Origin: Lewinella sp. IMCC34183
Lineage (GTDB): Bacteria > Bacteroidota > Bacteroidia > Chitinophagales > Saprospiraceae
Length of the DNA stretch: 64,000 bases
Assembly: GCF_003390915.1 (NCBI RefSeq)
Contig: NZ_QMEM01000012.1
Location: 1 to 64,000 of the forward strand
Reading direction: 5' to 3'
Shown here: in pieces, positions 25,182 through 33,330 of the stretch
Position numbering within the stretch: position 1 is the first letter of the stretch
How the letters are laid out: every line of letters begins with the position of its first letter
Position numbers and translations under genes: made by a program
The notes under the pieces: generated by a model
Database searches by the model: none
Told to the model about the DNA's origin: nothing
What the model saw: the letters and a program-made list of their open reading frames with translations, nothing else

Positions 25182-25289
25182 TTCGCGCAACTTTTCGACC
25201 TCAGCCTTTAACCGCATACGAAGGAGCCACCCAAACCGTTAGATAGCCAGCCGCTTATCGGCTACGCCATTCACCTAATTTCCATCCAT

Positions 25290-25424
25290 ATGCTGGTAAT
25301 TCTACCCATCCTGCTCATTTTTACTCTCCTGGTCATCATTCCCGTACTCGTGTCGATGATCCTTTTCCGCACCCTCGAGGCCAAGCGCCTCGCGAAGCGC
25401 GTACCCGTCCGGGTAGAACGTTAA
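25290..25424 (+). CDS. 44-residue single-pass membrane peptide
   Basis: An ATG frame of 44 codons: residues 3-25 are almost all Leu/Ile/Val/Pro/Phe (one transmembrane helix), followed by a basic tail (LEAKRLAKRVPVRVER). It stands alone between the SnoaL-like gene and a GC-rich palindrome, in the same direction as its neighbours. The clean hydrophobic-then-basic layout supports a real gene; the function is unknown. Confidence 0.5.
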   Translation: MLVILPILLIFTLLVIIPVLVSMILFRTLEAKRLAKRVPVRVER

Positions 25425-25425
25425 C

Positions 25426-25441
25426 CCGCCCGGCCGGGCGG
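25426..25441 (+). terminator. GC-rich palindrome after the 44-residue gene
   Basis: CCGCCCGGCCGGGCGG is a perfect 16-bp palindrome 1 nt after the stop codon, and GCCCGCCCGGCCGG recurs about 30 nt later. No run of T follows, so termination is only suggested. Confidence 0.35.
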
Positions 25442-25533
25442 TACGCCTTAGTGCTGCCCGCCCGGCCGGACGCCTGTCGTCTAGCTACCATCGCGCTCCT
25501 CAGCGGGCCGATAGATCATTCCAATCACTCCTC

Positions 25534-26196
25534 ATGAAATTTACCTTTACCCCTGCCTTTCTGTGTTTTATCGCCCTGTCCTTTCCGCTGCTCGTACGGG
25601 CGCAGGAAACGGCGCCCGCGCAGTTCTCCATCGGTCCTTCGGTGGGGTACGAGCAGTTGACCTACCGGACAAGCCTGGACAACAGCGACGAGATCATTAC
25701 GTCCGATGCCTCCACGCCAGCTCTGGGCCTCAGCCTGCTCTACCACCCGGGTAGCCGGGTAATGCTCCAGGGCCGCGCCGTCCTTAACAAAGCCAAGTTC
25801 TCGGTCACCCAGCGCGTCACCGAGCCCGAGATTGGTACCGGCTTCCGCCGGTGGGATTACGTGAACAAGAGCCTCGTCGTGGAAGCCACCTTCCGCTATT
25901 CCCTGACCCCCGCTCCCACCGGACCCTTCGTGGAAGCCGGCCTGCGTGGGGGACTGCCCATGAAGAGCAGAATGCGCCGGACCTTCGACACCGGGCCCGC
26001 CGTCATCATGGAGGGTTCCGAGGAACTCAATGGCGTAGACTACGGCCTCGTCGTGGGAGCCGGCTACCGCCTCGGTGCCTTCGAAGCGCGCGTACAGGCC
26101 TCGGCCAACGACCGGGCGGGCTACGATGGAACCTTCAGCCACCGGCAGCTGGGTGCCCACCTCACGTATTACCTGCCGCTGCTTCCCCTCCACTAG
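25534..26196 (+). CDS. outer-membrane beta-barrel protein
   Basis: 220 residues with a signal peptide (FTPAFLCFIALSFPLLVRAQ). The mature part alternates polar and hydrophobic residues in strands such as FSIGPSVGYEQLTYR, LGLSLLYHPGSRVMLQGRAVLN and the final LGAHLTYYLPLLPLH, with a terminal hydrophobic strand as expected for insertion by the BAM complex. It resembles the small 8-stranded 'porin/outer membrane beta-barrel' family common in Bacteroidota. It starts after a GC-rich palindrome and ends 70 nt before the sulfatase. Its cargo or role is not known. Confidence 0.7.
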   Translation: MKFTFTPAFLCFIALSFPLLVRAQETAPAQFSIGPSVGYEQLTYRTSLDNSDEIITSDASTPALGLSLLYHPGSRVMLQGRAVLNKAKFSVTQRVTEPEIGTGFRRWDYVNKSLVVEATFRYSLTPAPTGPFVEAGLRGGLPMKSRMRRTFDTGPAVIMEGSEELNGVDYGLVVGAGYRLGAFEARVQASANDRAGYDGTFSHRQLGAHLTYYLPLLPLH

Positions 26197-26265
26197 TTCA
26201 GCGCGCGCGGGGGACCACCAATACGTACCCGGAAGCAAGATGCCGCAATCGGTTATATTGCCGGT

Positions 26266-27861
26266 ATGTACCGATGCCTCTACCTGCTTTCCCTGGCTGG
26301 CCTGCTCTGCACCTGCGGCCCCGCCCCCGATTCCGACACCGACCGGCGCGGCGGTGTATCGGACCGACCGAATATCATCTTCATCATGTCGGACGACCAC
26401 GCCCAGCGTGCGATCTCCGCCTATACGGATGAGCTTATTCAGACCCCGAACCTCGACCGGATCGCGGACGGGGGCATGCTGTTCCGCAATAGCTTCGTGA
26501 CGAACTCGATCTGCGCGCCCAGCCGCGCGGCCATCCTGACGGGCAAGTACAGCCATATCAACGGCAAGATCGATAACCTGAGTCCCTTCGACCCCGACCA
26601 GTGGACCTTCCCGGAAGCGCTCCACGAGGCGGGCTACCGTACCTCGCTGTTCGGCAAGCATCACCTGACCTACGTACCTAAAGGCCTGGACGAGTACCGC
26701 GCCCTCATCGATCAGGGGGACTACTATAACCCGACCTTCATCCACAACGGCGATACGTTGGCGCCCACCATGGGCTACACCACCCGGCTAATTACGGATT
26801 ACGCGCTCGAGGAACTGCGGCGCAACGCCGACGGGGAACAGCCCTTCATGATGCTGTACTGGCACAAGGCCCCCCACCGCAACTGGATGCCGGATACCAG
26901 CGACCTGCCCGGCTTGCTCGACAAAACCTATCCGGAACCCGCCAACCTGCGCGACGACTACGCCGGCCGGCCGCGGGCCGAACACGCCGACATGCGCATC
27001 GCCGACATGTTCGTCAGCCAGGACCTGAAGGTGATCGAGGAGTACGAGCCCAACGACCCCGGCACCGGCGGCGCCACCTTCTGGGAAGGGGGAACGGAAC
27101 GGATGGCCCAGTACTTCTACAACGAGATCGACCGGCTGACCCCGGAACAGCGGGCCGCCTGGAAACCCTTCCTGGATCGCGTGGGCCGCGAATGGCAACG
27201 GGTGAAGGGAACGGACGAGGAGCTGAGCTGGCGCTACCAGCGCTACATGCAGGATTACCTTGCGAGTGTCAAAAGCGTAGACGATAACGTGGGAAGGGTC
27301 CTGGATTACCTCGACGAAAGCGGGTTGGCCGAGAATACCATCGTCATCTACACCAGCGACCAGGGATTCTACCTCGGGGAGCACGGCTGGTACGATAAGC
27401 GGTTCATGTACGAGGAGAGCCACCGCACTCCGCTGCTGATAAAGTATCCCCCGCTCATCGAGCCTGGCACCAGCACGGACGCCCTGGTACTCAACATCGA
27501 CCTCGCTCCGACCTTACTGGACCTGGCCGGCGTACCCGCACCGGAGGACCTGCAGGGCTACAGCCTTGTGCCGCTATTCGAAGGCGAGACCCCCGCCGAC
27601 TGGCGCGATTACATCTATTACCGCTACTACCAGCAGATGAACAGCTTCCACCGCGTGGCCCGCCACGAAGGCGTACGCGGGAACCGCTACAAGCTTATTC
27701 ACTTCACGGAGCCGGGCTTCGAGGGCTACGAGCTGTACGACCTGCAGGAGGACCCCATGGAGATGGAAAATCGGATCGACGATCCCTCCCTCACCGCGGA
27801 AAAGGAGCGCCTGCAAACGGAACTCCGCGAAAAGCGGCGGGAGTTGCGGGTGACGGACTAG
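26266..27861 (+). CDS. exported type I sulfatase
   Basis: 531 residues. The start has a hydrophobic segment (LYLLSLAGLLCTCG) with Cys residues that could be lipidated. The sulfatase core opens with NIIFIMSDDHA (metal-binding D-D), then TPNLDRIADGG, and the active-site signature CAPSR (C83-R87) followed by AAILTGK. C83 would be oxidised to formylglycine, so the cell needs a maturase, which is not in this window. YTSDQGFYLGEHGWYDKRFMYEE carries the second metal-site residues. Members remove sulfate from algal or host glycans (family knowledge). It could serve the same glycan feeding as the upstream locus. Convergent with PBP1A, with 4 nt between the two stops. Confidence 0.9.
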   Translation: MYRCLYLLSLAGLLCTCGPAPDSDTDRRGGVSDRPNIIFIMSDDHAQRAISAYTDELIQTPNLDRIADGGMLFRNSFVTNSICAPSRAAILTGKYSHINGKIDNLSPFDPDQWTFPEALHEAGYRTSLFGKHHLTYVPKGLDEYRALIDQGDYYNPTFIHNGDTLAPTMGYTTRLITDYALEELRRNADGEQPFMMLYWHKAPHRNWMPDTSDLPGLLDKTYPEPANLRDDYAGRPRAEHADMRIADMFVSQDLKVIEEYEPNDPGTGGATFWEGGTERMAQYFYNEIDRLTPEQRAAWKPFLDRVGREWQRVKGTDEELSWRYQRYMQDYLASVKSVDDNVGRVLDYLDESGLAENTIVIYTSDQGFYLGEHGWYDKRFMYEESHRTPLLIKYPPLIEPGTSTDALVLNIDLAPTLLDLAGVPAPEDLQGYSLVPLFEGETPADWRDYIYYRYYQQMNSFHRVARHEGVRGNRYKLIHFTEPGFEGYELYDLQEDPMEMENRIDDPSLTAEKERLQTELREKRRELRVTD

Positions 27862-27865
27862 CGGA

Positions 27866-30178
27866 TCAGCCACCCTCCCCGACGGGGAGGGTGGCGGTTT
27901 CCCTGACGGGGAGGGTGGTTTCGGGAATGTCTTCGGCGTCTTCGAGTTGGTCTACGATCTCCACCGGAGGAATATACTCGGCACAGTAAAAGGACTCTTT
28001 GACCTCCTGGGACAACTCGGGGAAATCCACGCCGAGGGTAGTGGCCAGGGATTCATCCTTTTCCACGTTCTGCAGGAAGTAGGCCCAGATCGGCAGGGCC
28101 GAGCGGGCGCCGTTGCCCATATCGCCGCTGCGGAAGCGAACGCCGGTGTTCTCGCCGCCGACCCAGGCGCCACCGGTCAGGCCCGGCGTGCTGCCGATGA
28201 ACCAGCCGTCGGCCATGTTCTGCGTCGTACCGGTCTTGCCAATGGAGGGGCGCAATACCCCGTATTGCCAGCGGAGACGACTGGCGGTGCCCCGCTCCAC
28301 TACGCGGCGGAGCATGGTGCGCAGTTCGGCGGCCGGCTCGGGTTCCAGCACGGTGGTCCATTCGCTCTCGTGGCGGTAGATCACCTCTCCGGCGGCGTTC
28401 TCGATGCGACTGATGTACCACGGCGCCGTATAGCGGCCGTCGTTGGCAAAGGCGGCGTAGGCGGCGGTCATTTCGTACAGGCTGCTCTCGACCGTACCGA
28501 GGGCGATGCTGGGGATGGGACGGATCTCACCGGTCAGGCCCAGCTGCCGGGCGATCTCGACGACCGGCTCGGGAGTGGTTTCCATGATCATGCGGACCGC
28601 CGCCACGTTGATCGAGTGGGTAAGCGCACCGTGCATACTGTAGGTGCCGCCGTGGTTCCAGTCGGAGTTGTGGGGCGTCCAGGGACCTTCCTCGTCGGCG
28701 TAGGTCCTCAGGGCGTTGCTGAGGCGGTAGCAGGGGTCGAAGCCCTCGCGCAGGGCAGCCGCGTAGACAAATGGCTTGAAGGTGGAGCCGGTCTGCCGGC
28801 GGCTGAGGACGTGATCGTAGCGGCTGAAGTCGTAGTCGCTACCTCCCACCCAGGCGCGGACCGCGCCTTCCAACTGATCGATCACGAGGAAGCCCGCGCG
28901 CAGGAACGTCAGGCTGTGGGCCACGCTGTCCAGCGGGGTGAACTCCCCCTCCAGGGGCTCTCCGTTGGGGACCAGCAGCTCCATCGACCGGGGTGTAGTA
29001 AAGTCGGCCATGATGGCCGTGCTGTCCAGGCCGGCGGCCCGGGCCGCGCGGTAGCGTTCGCTGTTGCGTACGGCACCCCGCAGGCTGGCCTCTGTTTCCC
29101 AGGCGTCGCGGCGGCCGAGGTGACGGACAAAGTCGCGCTGCAACTCGTCCATTTGCCGGACCACGGCGGCCTCGGCGTGCTCCTGCAGGCGCAGGTCGAG
29201 GGTGGTATAGATGCGCAGGTTATCGCTGTAGATGTTGTAGGAATTTCCGTCGGGGCGGTCCACGTCGGCCATCAGCCGCAGGGCCTCACGGCGAACCGCC
29301 TGCACGAAGTGGGGGGCCAGCACCTCCTCCTGCGCCTTGCGGTGGTAATTGAGGCGGAGCGAGTCCTGCAGACCGGCCTCCAGCTCTTCAGCAGTAAGGT
29401 AGCCGGCACGGGCCATCAGGCGAAGGACCAGGTCGGTACGGGCGGCGTTGCGCTCCGGAGCGCGTAGGGGGTCGTAGCTGGAGGTGCCCTTCAGGGAGGC
29501 GACCAGACTGGCCGACTGCCGCAGGCTGAGCCGGGAGGGGGGCTTCTGGAAGTAGCGTTCCGCGGCGGCGGCGATACCGAACGTATTGCCGGGGAAGCTG
29601 ACCGTGTTGAGGTAACGTTTGATGACCTCCTCCTTAGGCATCACGCTCTCCAGGCGACGCGCCAGGATCCCCTCGCGCACCTTGTGGAGAACCAGGTCGG
29701 TCTGGTAGCCGTACCCCAGCTCCGACCGGCCGTAGGCGTTCTTGATCAGCTGTTGGCTCAGGGTAGAGCCACCGCCCTGGTCGTCTTCGCCCTGGAGCAG
29801 GGTTTTCCAGAGTACGCGGCCGTAGGCGGTCCAGTCGATTCCGTGGTGATTGTAGAAGCGGCTGTCTTCGGTAGCGACGAGGGCGTCAATGAGGTGCTGC
29901 GGCAGTTCCTCGTATTCAGTGACGGTCCGGTCCTGGGCGTAGAAGCGTCCCAGGCTCAGGCCATTAGCGTCGTACACTTCGCTGCCCACGTCGTTGCGGT
30001 AATCCAGCAGGGCCTGGCGCGAGGGCATTTCGCCGAATGCGCCCAGGTTGACGAGCAGGAGGAACATTCCCACGGCCAGCAGGCTACCGGTTGCCAGCAG
30101 GGAAAGTCCCGCTGCGGCAAAAAACGTTTTGGGGCGCTCCCGGCGCCAGTAGCGGAGGCGATCGTAAAACTTGTTCAT
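27866..30178 (-). CDS. bifunctional penicillin-binding protein 1A type
   Basis: 770 residues from ATG 30178, where a cytoplasmic basic stretch and one transmembrane helix (FAAAGLSLLATGSLLAVG) begin. The GT51 transglycosylase domain has ATEDSRFYNHHGID (catalytic Glu) and GGSTLSQQLIKN. The transpeptidase domain has STFK (the active Ser), the S-I-N motif near HSINVAAVRM and KTGTTQNMADGWFIG. It polymerises and cross-links peptidoglycan on the outer face of the inner membrane. The last 20 codons contain two copies of a GGGGAGGGTGG-type sequence (in TLPVRETATLPVGEGG) that doubles as a hairpin facing the sulfatase. Upstream frame to 30331 is not needed. Confidence 0.9.
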   Translation of the reverse strand: MNKFYDRLRYWRRERPKTFFAAAGLSLLATGSLLAVGMFLLLVNLGAFGEMPSRQALLDYRNDVGSEVYDANGLSLGRFYAQDRTVTEYEELPQHLIDALVATEDSRFYNHHGIDWTAYGRVLWKTLLQGEDDQGGGSTLSQQLIKNAYGRSELGYGYQTDLVLHKVREGILARRLESVMPKEEVIKRYLNTVSFPGNTFGIAAAAERYFQKPPSRLSLRQSASLVASLKGTSSYDPLRAPERNAARTDLVLRLMARAGYLTAEELEAGLQDSLRLNYHRKAQEEVLAPHFVQAVRREALRLMADVDRPDGNSYNIYSDNLRIYTTLDLRLQEHAEAAVVRQMDELQRDFVRHLGRRDAWETEASLRGAVRNSERYRAARAAGLDSTAIMADFTTPRSMELLVPNGEPLEGEFTPLDSVAHSLTFLRAGFLVIDQLEGAVRAWVGGSDYDFSRYDHVLSRRQTGSTFKPFVYAAALREGFDPCYRLSNALRTYADEEGPWTPHNSDWNHGGTYSMHGALTHSINVAAVRMIMETTPEPVVEIARQLGLTGEIRPIPSIALGTVESSLYEMTAAYAAFANDGRYTAPWYISRIENAAGEVIYRHESEWTTVLEPEPAAELRTMLRRVVERGTASRLRWQYGVLRPSIGKTGTTQNMADGWFIGSTPGLTGGAWVGGENTGVRFRSGDMGNGARSALPIWAYFLQNVEKDESLATTLGVDFPELSQEVKESFYCAEYIPPVEIVDQLEDAEDIPETTLPVRETATLPVGEGG
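27870..27894 (+). terminator. hairpin between sulfatase and PBP1A
   Basis: CCACCCTCCCC, loop GAC, GGGGAGGGTGG, a perfect 11-bp stem 8 nt after the sulfatase stop. Only a short T run (GGTTT) follows. The same bases encode the last residues of PBP1A. Confidence 0.5.
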
Positions 30179-30493
30179 GGTCTTCGGGGAGTTGCTGCGA
30201 ATAGGTACCTGAAAAACAAGGGGTTGCAACCTATGTTTGGGTTTAGAATACATAAGACGGGGAAAGGGGGAATAAGTCACCTCCTTTTTCCCGTTTTCCG
30301 GGCGTGACGGTCCGGCGGTCCGGCGTGGCATCCGGGCGGTACCATCGAATATCGGCGACTTCCCCCGGCGGCGGGCAATCCGGGGGGCCGGGGGGGCGTT
30401 CCCCTGCCGCGACCTAAGCCTTTCTGGGGGTCGTCCATGCGTGCCCCCAGGGGTGGCGTGCCGGCCAGTTTTTGACCTTGGTATTTGGCTCTC
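30179..30493 (+). other. divergent intergenic region of 315 nt
   Basis: It lies between the PBP1A start (minus) and the SGNH esterase start (plus). A TATGTTTG element on the plus strand at 30232-30239 matches the Bacteroidota -7 consensus, but it is ~250 nt from the plus-strand gene. Nothing else stands out; the right half is very GC-rich. Confidence 0.35.
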
Positions 30494-33160
30494 ATGAACG
30501 TCTCCAGTTTTCTATCGCTCTGCCTGCTCACCGTGGGAATGGTGGCCCCGGGCCCCGTCCGCACCCAGGCCCTCGATACCATACTCGTCGATTTCGGTTC
30601 GACGACCAGCGAAATTCCCCGCTGGAACAACGTGACCAGTCCCGCAGCCGGCGCCTCCCTGTCGCTGTCCAACGCCCGGGGGCTGCAGACCGCCTACCGG
30701 CTTACGGTGACCGACGCCTTTGCCGCCATCAACTACAACGGAGCGAAGGCGGGCGGTCCGGCCGGGTACCCCGCCTCCGCGACCGGCGATTCCTTTTACG
30801 GCAATACGGCCACCTTCCAAAGTAAGTCGGAACCCACCGGCGCCGTCACTTTCTCTTCCCTCCGGCCGGAGGAAGTCTACACCTTCGAAATCTACTCCTC
30901 CCGGACGGGTACCGGGGGAGATAACCGCACCGGCCGCTACATCCTCATCGGCGCGGAACGGGATACGGTTACCCTGAACGCCGCGGACAACCTGTCCCAA
31001 ACAGCCGTGGGAAGCGTTCGCCCGGCGGCGGATGGTACGATAGTCCTGCTGGCGGAGAGCGATCCGACCAATACCAATCCCTACGCTTTTTATTACCTCA
31101 ACGCGGTGGCCGTCACCTATCCCTTCGAGGACCTCGCCACGGAAGCGGGCGCCGAGGTGGGCCGCGACACCGTACAGGTAGATTTTGGCTACTCCACCAG
31201 GCGATCGGGGTTCGGCTGGAACAACGTCACCCACCCGTCGCTGGGCAAGGTGGCCGACCTGGTGAATTCCTCGGGCTTCGCGACGGGCTACGGCCTCGCC
31301 GTAGTGGACGCCTTCAATAATGTGAATGAGGAAGGTACGCTCCAGGCCAGTCCGCAGCTTGCCTACCCGGATTCCGCGTCGTCCGATTCGTTCTACGGAA
31401 ATACGGTGGAATTTGCGGGCAAGACGCAGCCGACCGCGGCGGTGGAGATTACGGGCCTGGAACCCGCCGAGCCTTATGCGCTGGAGCTGTTCGCCTCCCG
31501 TGTCAATACTACCGACAACCGACAGACGATGTACATCATCCAGGGGGCCGGCCGGGATACCGTTTACCTGGACGCCGCGGCAAACTTTGGCCGGGTCGCC
31601 CGGGATACGATGGTGCCAACGCCCGGCGGCCGGCTGGTGATTACGGTTGGGCCCGGGCCGGACAACGATAACGCTTACGGATTCTACTACCTCAACGCCT
31701 TGCGCCTTACCTACGCCGAGCAGGATGCGGAGGAGGTAGCGGAACTTTCCCTGCTGAGTCCGACCGGCGGCGAGTACTACCAGGTGGGCAAGGAAGTTAC
31801 CGTGGCCTGGGCGTCCGCGGGTGTCCCGGAGGTTGTGCTAGAATATTCGGTTGACGCCGGCGGTAGCTGGATTCCGATCGATACCGTCGACGGGAGTGAC
31901 CACGCCTACCCCTGGACGGTACCCGACGCCCCGACGCGGACGGCCCGCCTGCGCATTTCGGCCGCCACCCTAAGCGAAGCCAGCGGCGGTGACTTCACCA
32001 TCGCCCGGGACACATCCACCCTGACCATTGTCATTGTGGGTAGTTCTACGGCCGCGGGCAACGGCGCTTCGGTGGCCGACAGCAGCTGGGTCAACCGGTA
32101 CGCCGCTTTGCTCAGGCGGGACACCCGCTTTCAAGTCGTCAACCTGGCGCGGGGCGGTTATACCACCTACCACGTCCAACCGACCGGCACCCGCAACCCG
32201 GACACCATCGCGATCCCGGTCGACCGGGATCGAAACAGCACCGCGGCCCTGGCCTTTGACCCCGCGGCCATCATCGTCAACCTACCCTCCAACGACGGCG
32301 CCCGCAGCTTCCCCGCCCGCGACCAGCTGGCGAACCTGGACCGGATGGTGGCGGAAGCCGACGGGGAGGGGGTGCCGGTCTGGATCGCGACCACCCAGCC
32401 GCGGAACTTTAGCGACCCGGCACAGATAGCGCTGCAGGAGGAGATGCGCGATAGCATTTTCGACCGGTACGGCTCACGCTCCCTCGATTTCTGGAACGGC
32501 CTGGCGGACGCCACTGGGCACATCGACCCGGCGCTCGATAAGGGCGACGGGGTGCACGTCAACGACGGCGGGCACCGGTTGCTCTTCGAGCGGGTGGCCG
32601 CGGCGGGCATTTCGGAGGCCGTCGTTGCCGCCTCCGCGATCACGTTACCGGTGACGCTGACCGCGTTTTCCGCAACGCGAACCCCGGCGGGAGAGGCCCG
32701 CCTCACCTGGCAGGTAAGCGACGAGCGCGACCGTCCGACCTACGTCGTGCAGCGCGCCGCGGCGCAGGGGAGCTGGCAGGACCTGGTGGCGGTGGCCGGA
32801 CGGGGCCGGGCGGAGTACGTCTACGTAGACGCCGACTGTCCGCCTACCGGCGTCCACTACCGGCTGCGCATCGTCGAGCAGGATGGCAGTGCCCGCTACT
32901 CACCCATTCGCAGCGTAGCGGGCACCGGCATGGGTGACGCCCCCGCGGCCTATCCAAACCCGACGTCCGGTCCGGTGACGGTGGTAACCGCTGCGGCGGC
33001 GGCCGGAACGCCCATTCGTGTAGTGGATGCGGCGGGGCGCACCGTTCTTATTAGCGCTACTGACGCTGTCGGTATTGCGCGACTGGACCTGAGTGGGCTG
33101 GCCCCGGGTTACTACACGGTGCGCACGGCCGGCGGGGCGCTGCGTATCATCCGCCGCTAG
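30494..33160 (+). CDS. type IX-secreted SGNH hydrolase with duplicated N-terminal domain
   Basis: 888 residues from ATG 30494 with a signal peptide ending near VRTQA. Two ~190-residue copies of one domain follow: each has 'VDFG', 'WNNVT', 'DSFYGNT', 'LE/RPxExYxxExFxSR' and 'YxFYYLNAxxxTY' (~25-205 and ~225-415). An Ig-like segment (~420-510) leads to an SGNH domain: VGSSTAAGNG (nucleophile Ser), LARGGYTTYH, and DGVHVNDGGHRLL with the catalytic Asp and His. After a linker the last ~75 residues (AYPNPTSGPVTV ... GLAPGYYTV...LRIIRR) are a type A sorting domain, so it should be exported by the type IX system. Probable carbohydrate esterase; substrate unknown. Confidence 0.8.
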   Translation: MNVSSFLSLCLLTVGMVAPGPVRTQALDTILVDFGSTTSEIPRWNNVTSPAAGASLSLSNARGLQTAYRLTVTDAFAAINYNGAKAGGPAGYPASATGDSFYGNTATFQSKSEPTGAVTFSSLRPEEVYTFEIYSSRTGTGGDNRTGRYILIGAERDTVTLNAADNLSQTAVGSVRPAADGTIVLLAESDPTNTNPYAFYYLNAVAVTYPFEDLATEAGAEVGRDTVQVDFGYSTRRSGFGWNNVTHPSLGKVADLVNSSGFATGYGLAVVDAFNNVNEEGTLQASPQLAYPDSASSDSFYGNTVEFAGKTQPTAAVEITGLEPAEPYALELFASRVNTTDNRQTMYIIQGAGRDTVYLDAAANFGRVARDTMVPTPGGRLVITVGPGPDNDNAYGFYYLNALRLTYAEQDAEEVAELSLLSPTGGEYYQVGKEVTVAWASAGVPEVVLEYSVDAGGSWIPIDTVDGSDHAYPWTVPDAPTRTARLRISAATLSEASGGDFTIARDTSTLTIVIVGSSTAAGNGASVADSSWVNRYAALLRRDTRFQVVNLARGGYTTYHVQPTGTRNPDTIAIPVDRDRNSTAALAFDPAAIIVNLPSNDGARSFPARDQLANLDRMVAEADGEGVPVWIATTQPRNFSDPAQIALQEEMRDSIFDRYGSRSLDFWNGLADATGHIDPALDKGDGVHVNDGGHRLLFERVAAAGISEAVVAASAITLPVTLTAFSATRTPAGEARLTWQVSDERDRPTYVVQRAAAQGSWQDLVAVAGRGRAEYVYVDADCPPTGVHYRLRIVEQDGSARYSPIRSVAGTGMGDAPAAYPNPTSGPVTVVTAAAAAGTPIRVVDAAGRTVLISATDAVGIARLDLSGLAPGYYTVRTAGGALRIIRR

Positions 33161-33185
33161 GCGCGGAAAAGCGGGAGCCTTGCGC

Positions 33186-33193
33186 TATGTTTG
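33186..33193 (+). promoter_or_regulatory. TAnnTTTG -7 element before the subtilase gene
   Basis: TATGTTTG, an exact match to the Bacteroidota -7 consensus, 137 nt before the start codon at 33331. No TTG was seen at the usual -33 distance. Confidence 0.45.
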
Positions 33194-33330
33194 TGGCGCT
33201 TTTAAGGTTTTCCTAACCAACGCCCGGCCGGGCTACCGGTTTTCCTAGCATACCTGCCGGCCCTGCACCTGCGTCCCCGCCCCGGGACGCTGTAAGGTGG
33301 GACCCCGAGTTTATGCCAATCAACCAATCT

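Noticed and set aside
24627-25217. Upstream extension of the glycosidase frame
   Set aside because: It runs antisense through the SnoaL-like gene, and a perfect signal peptide begins at 24626.
27884-27920. Direct repeat GGGGAGGGTGG as a mobile-element end
   Set aside because: It is explained by repeated codons at the end of PBP1A and by the terminator-like hairpin; no element is bounded by it.
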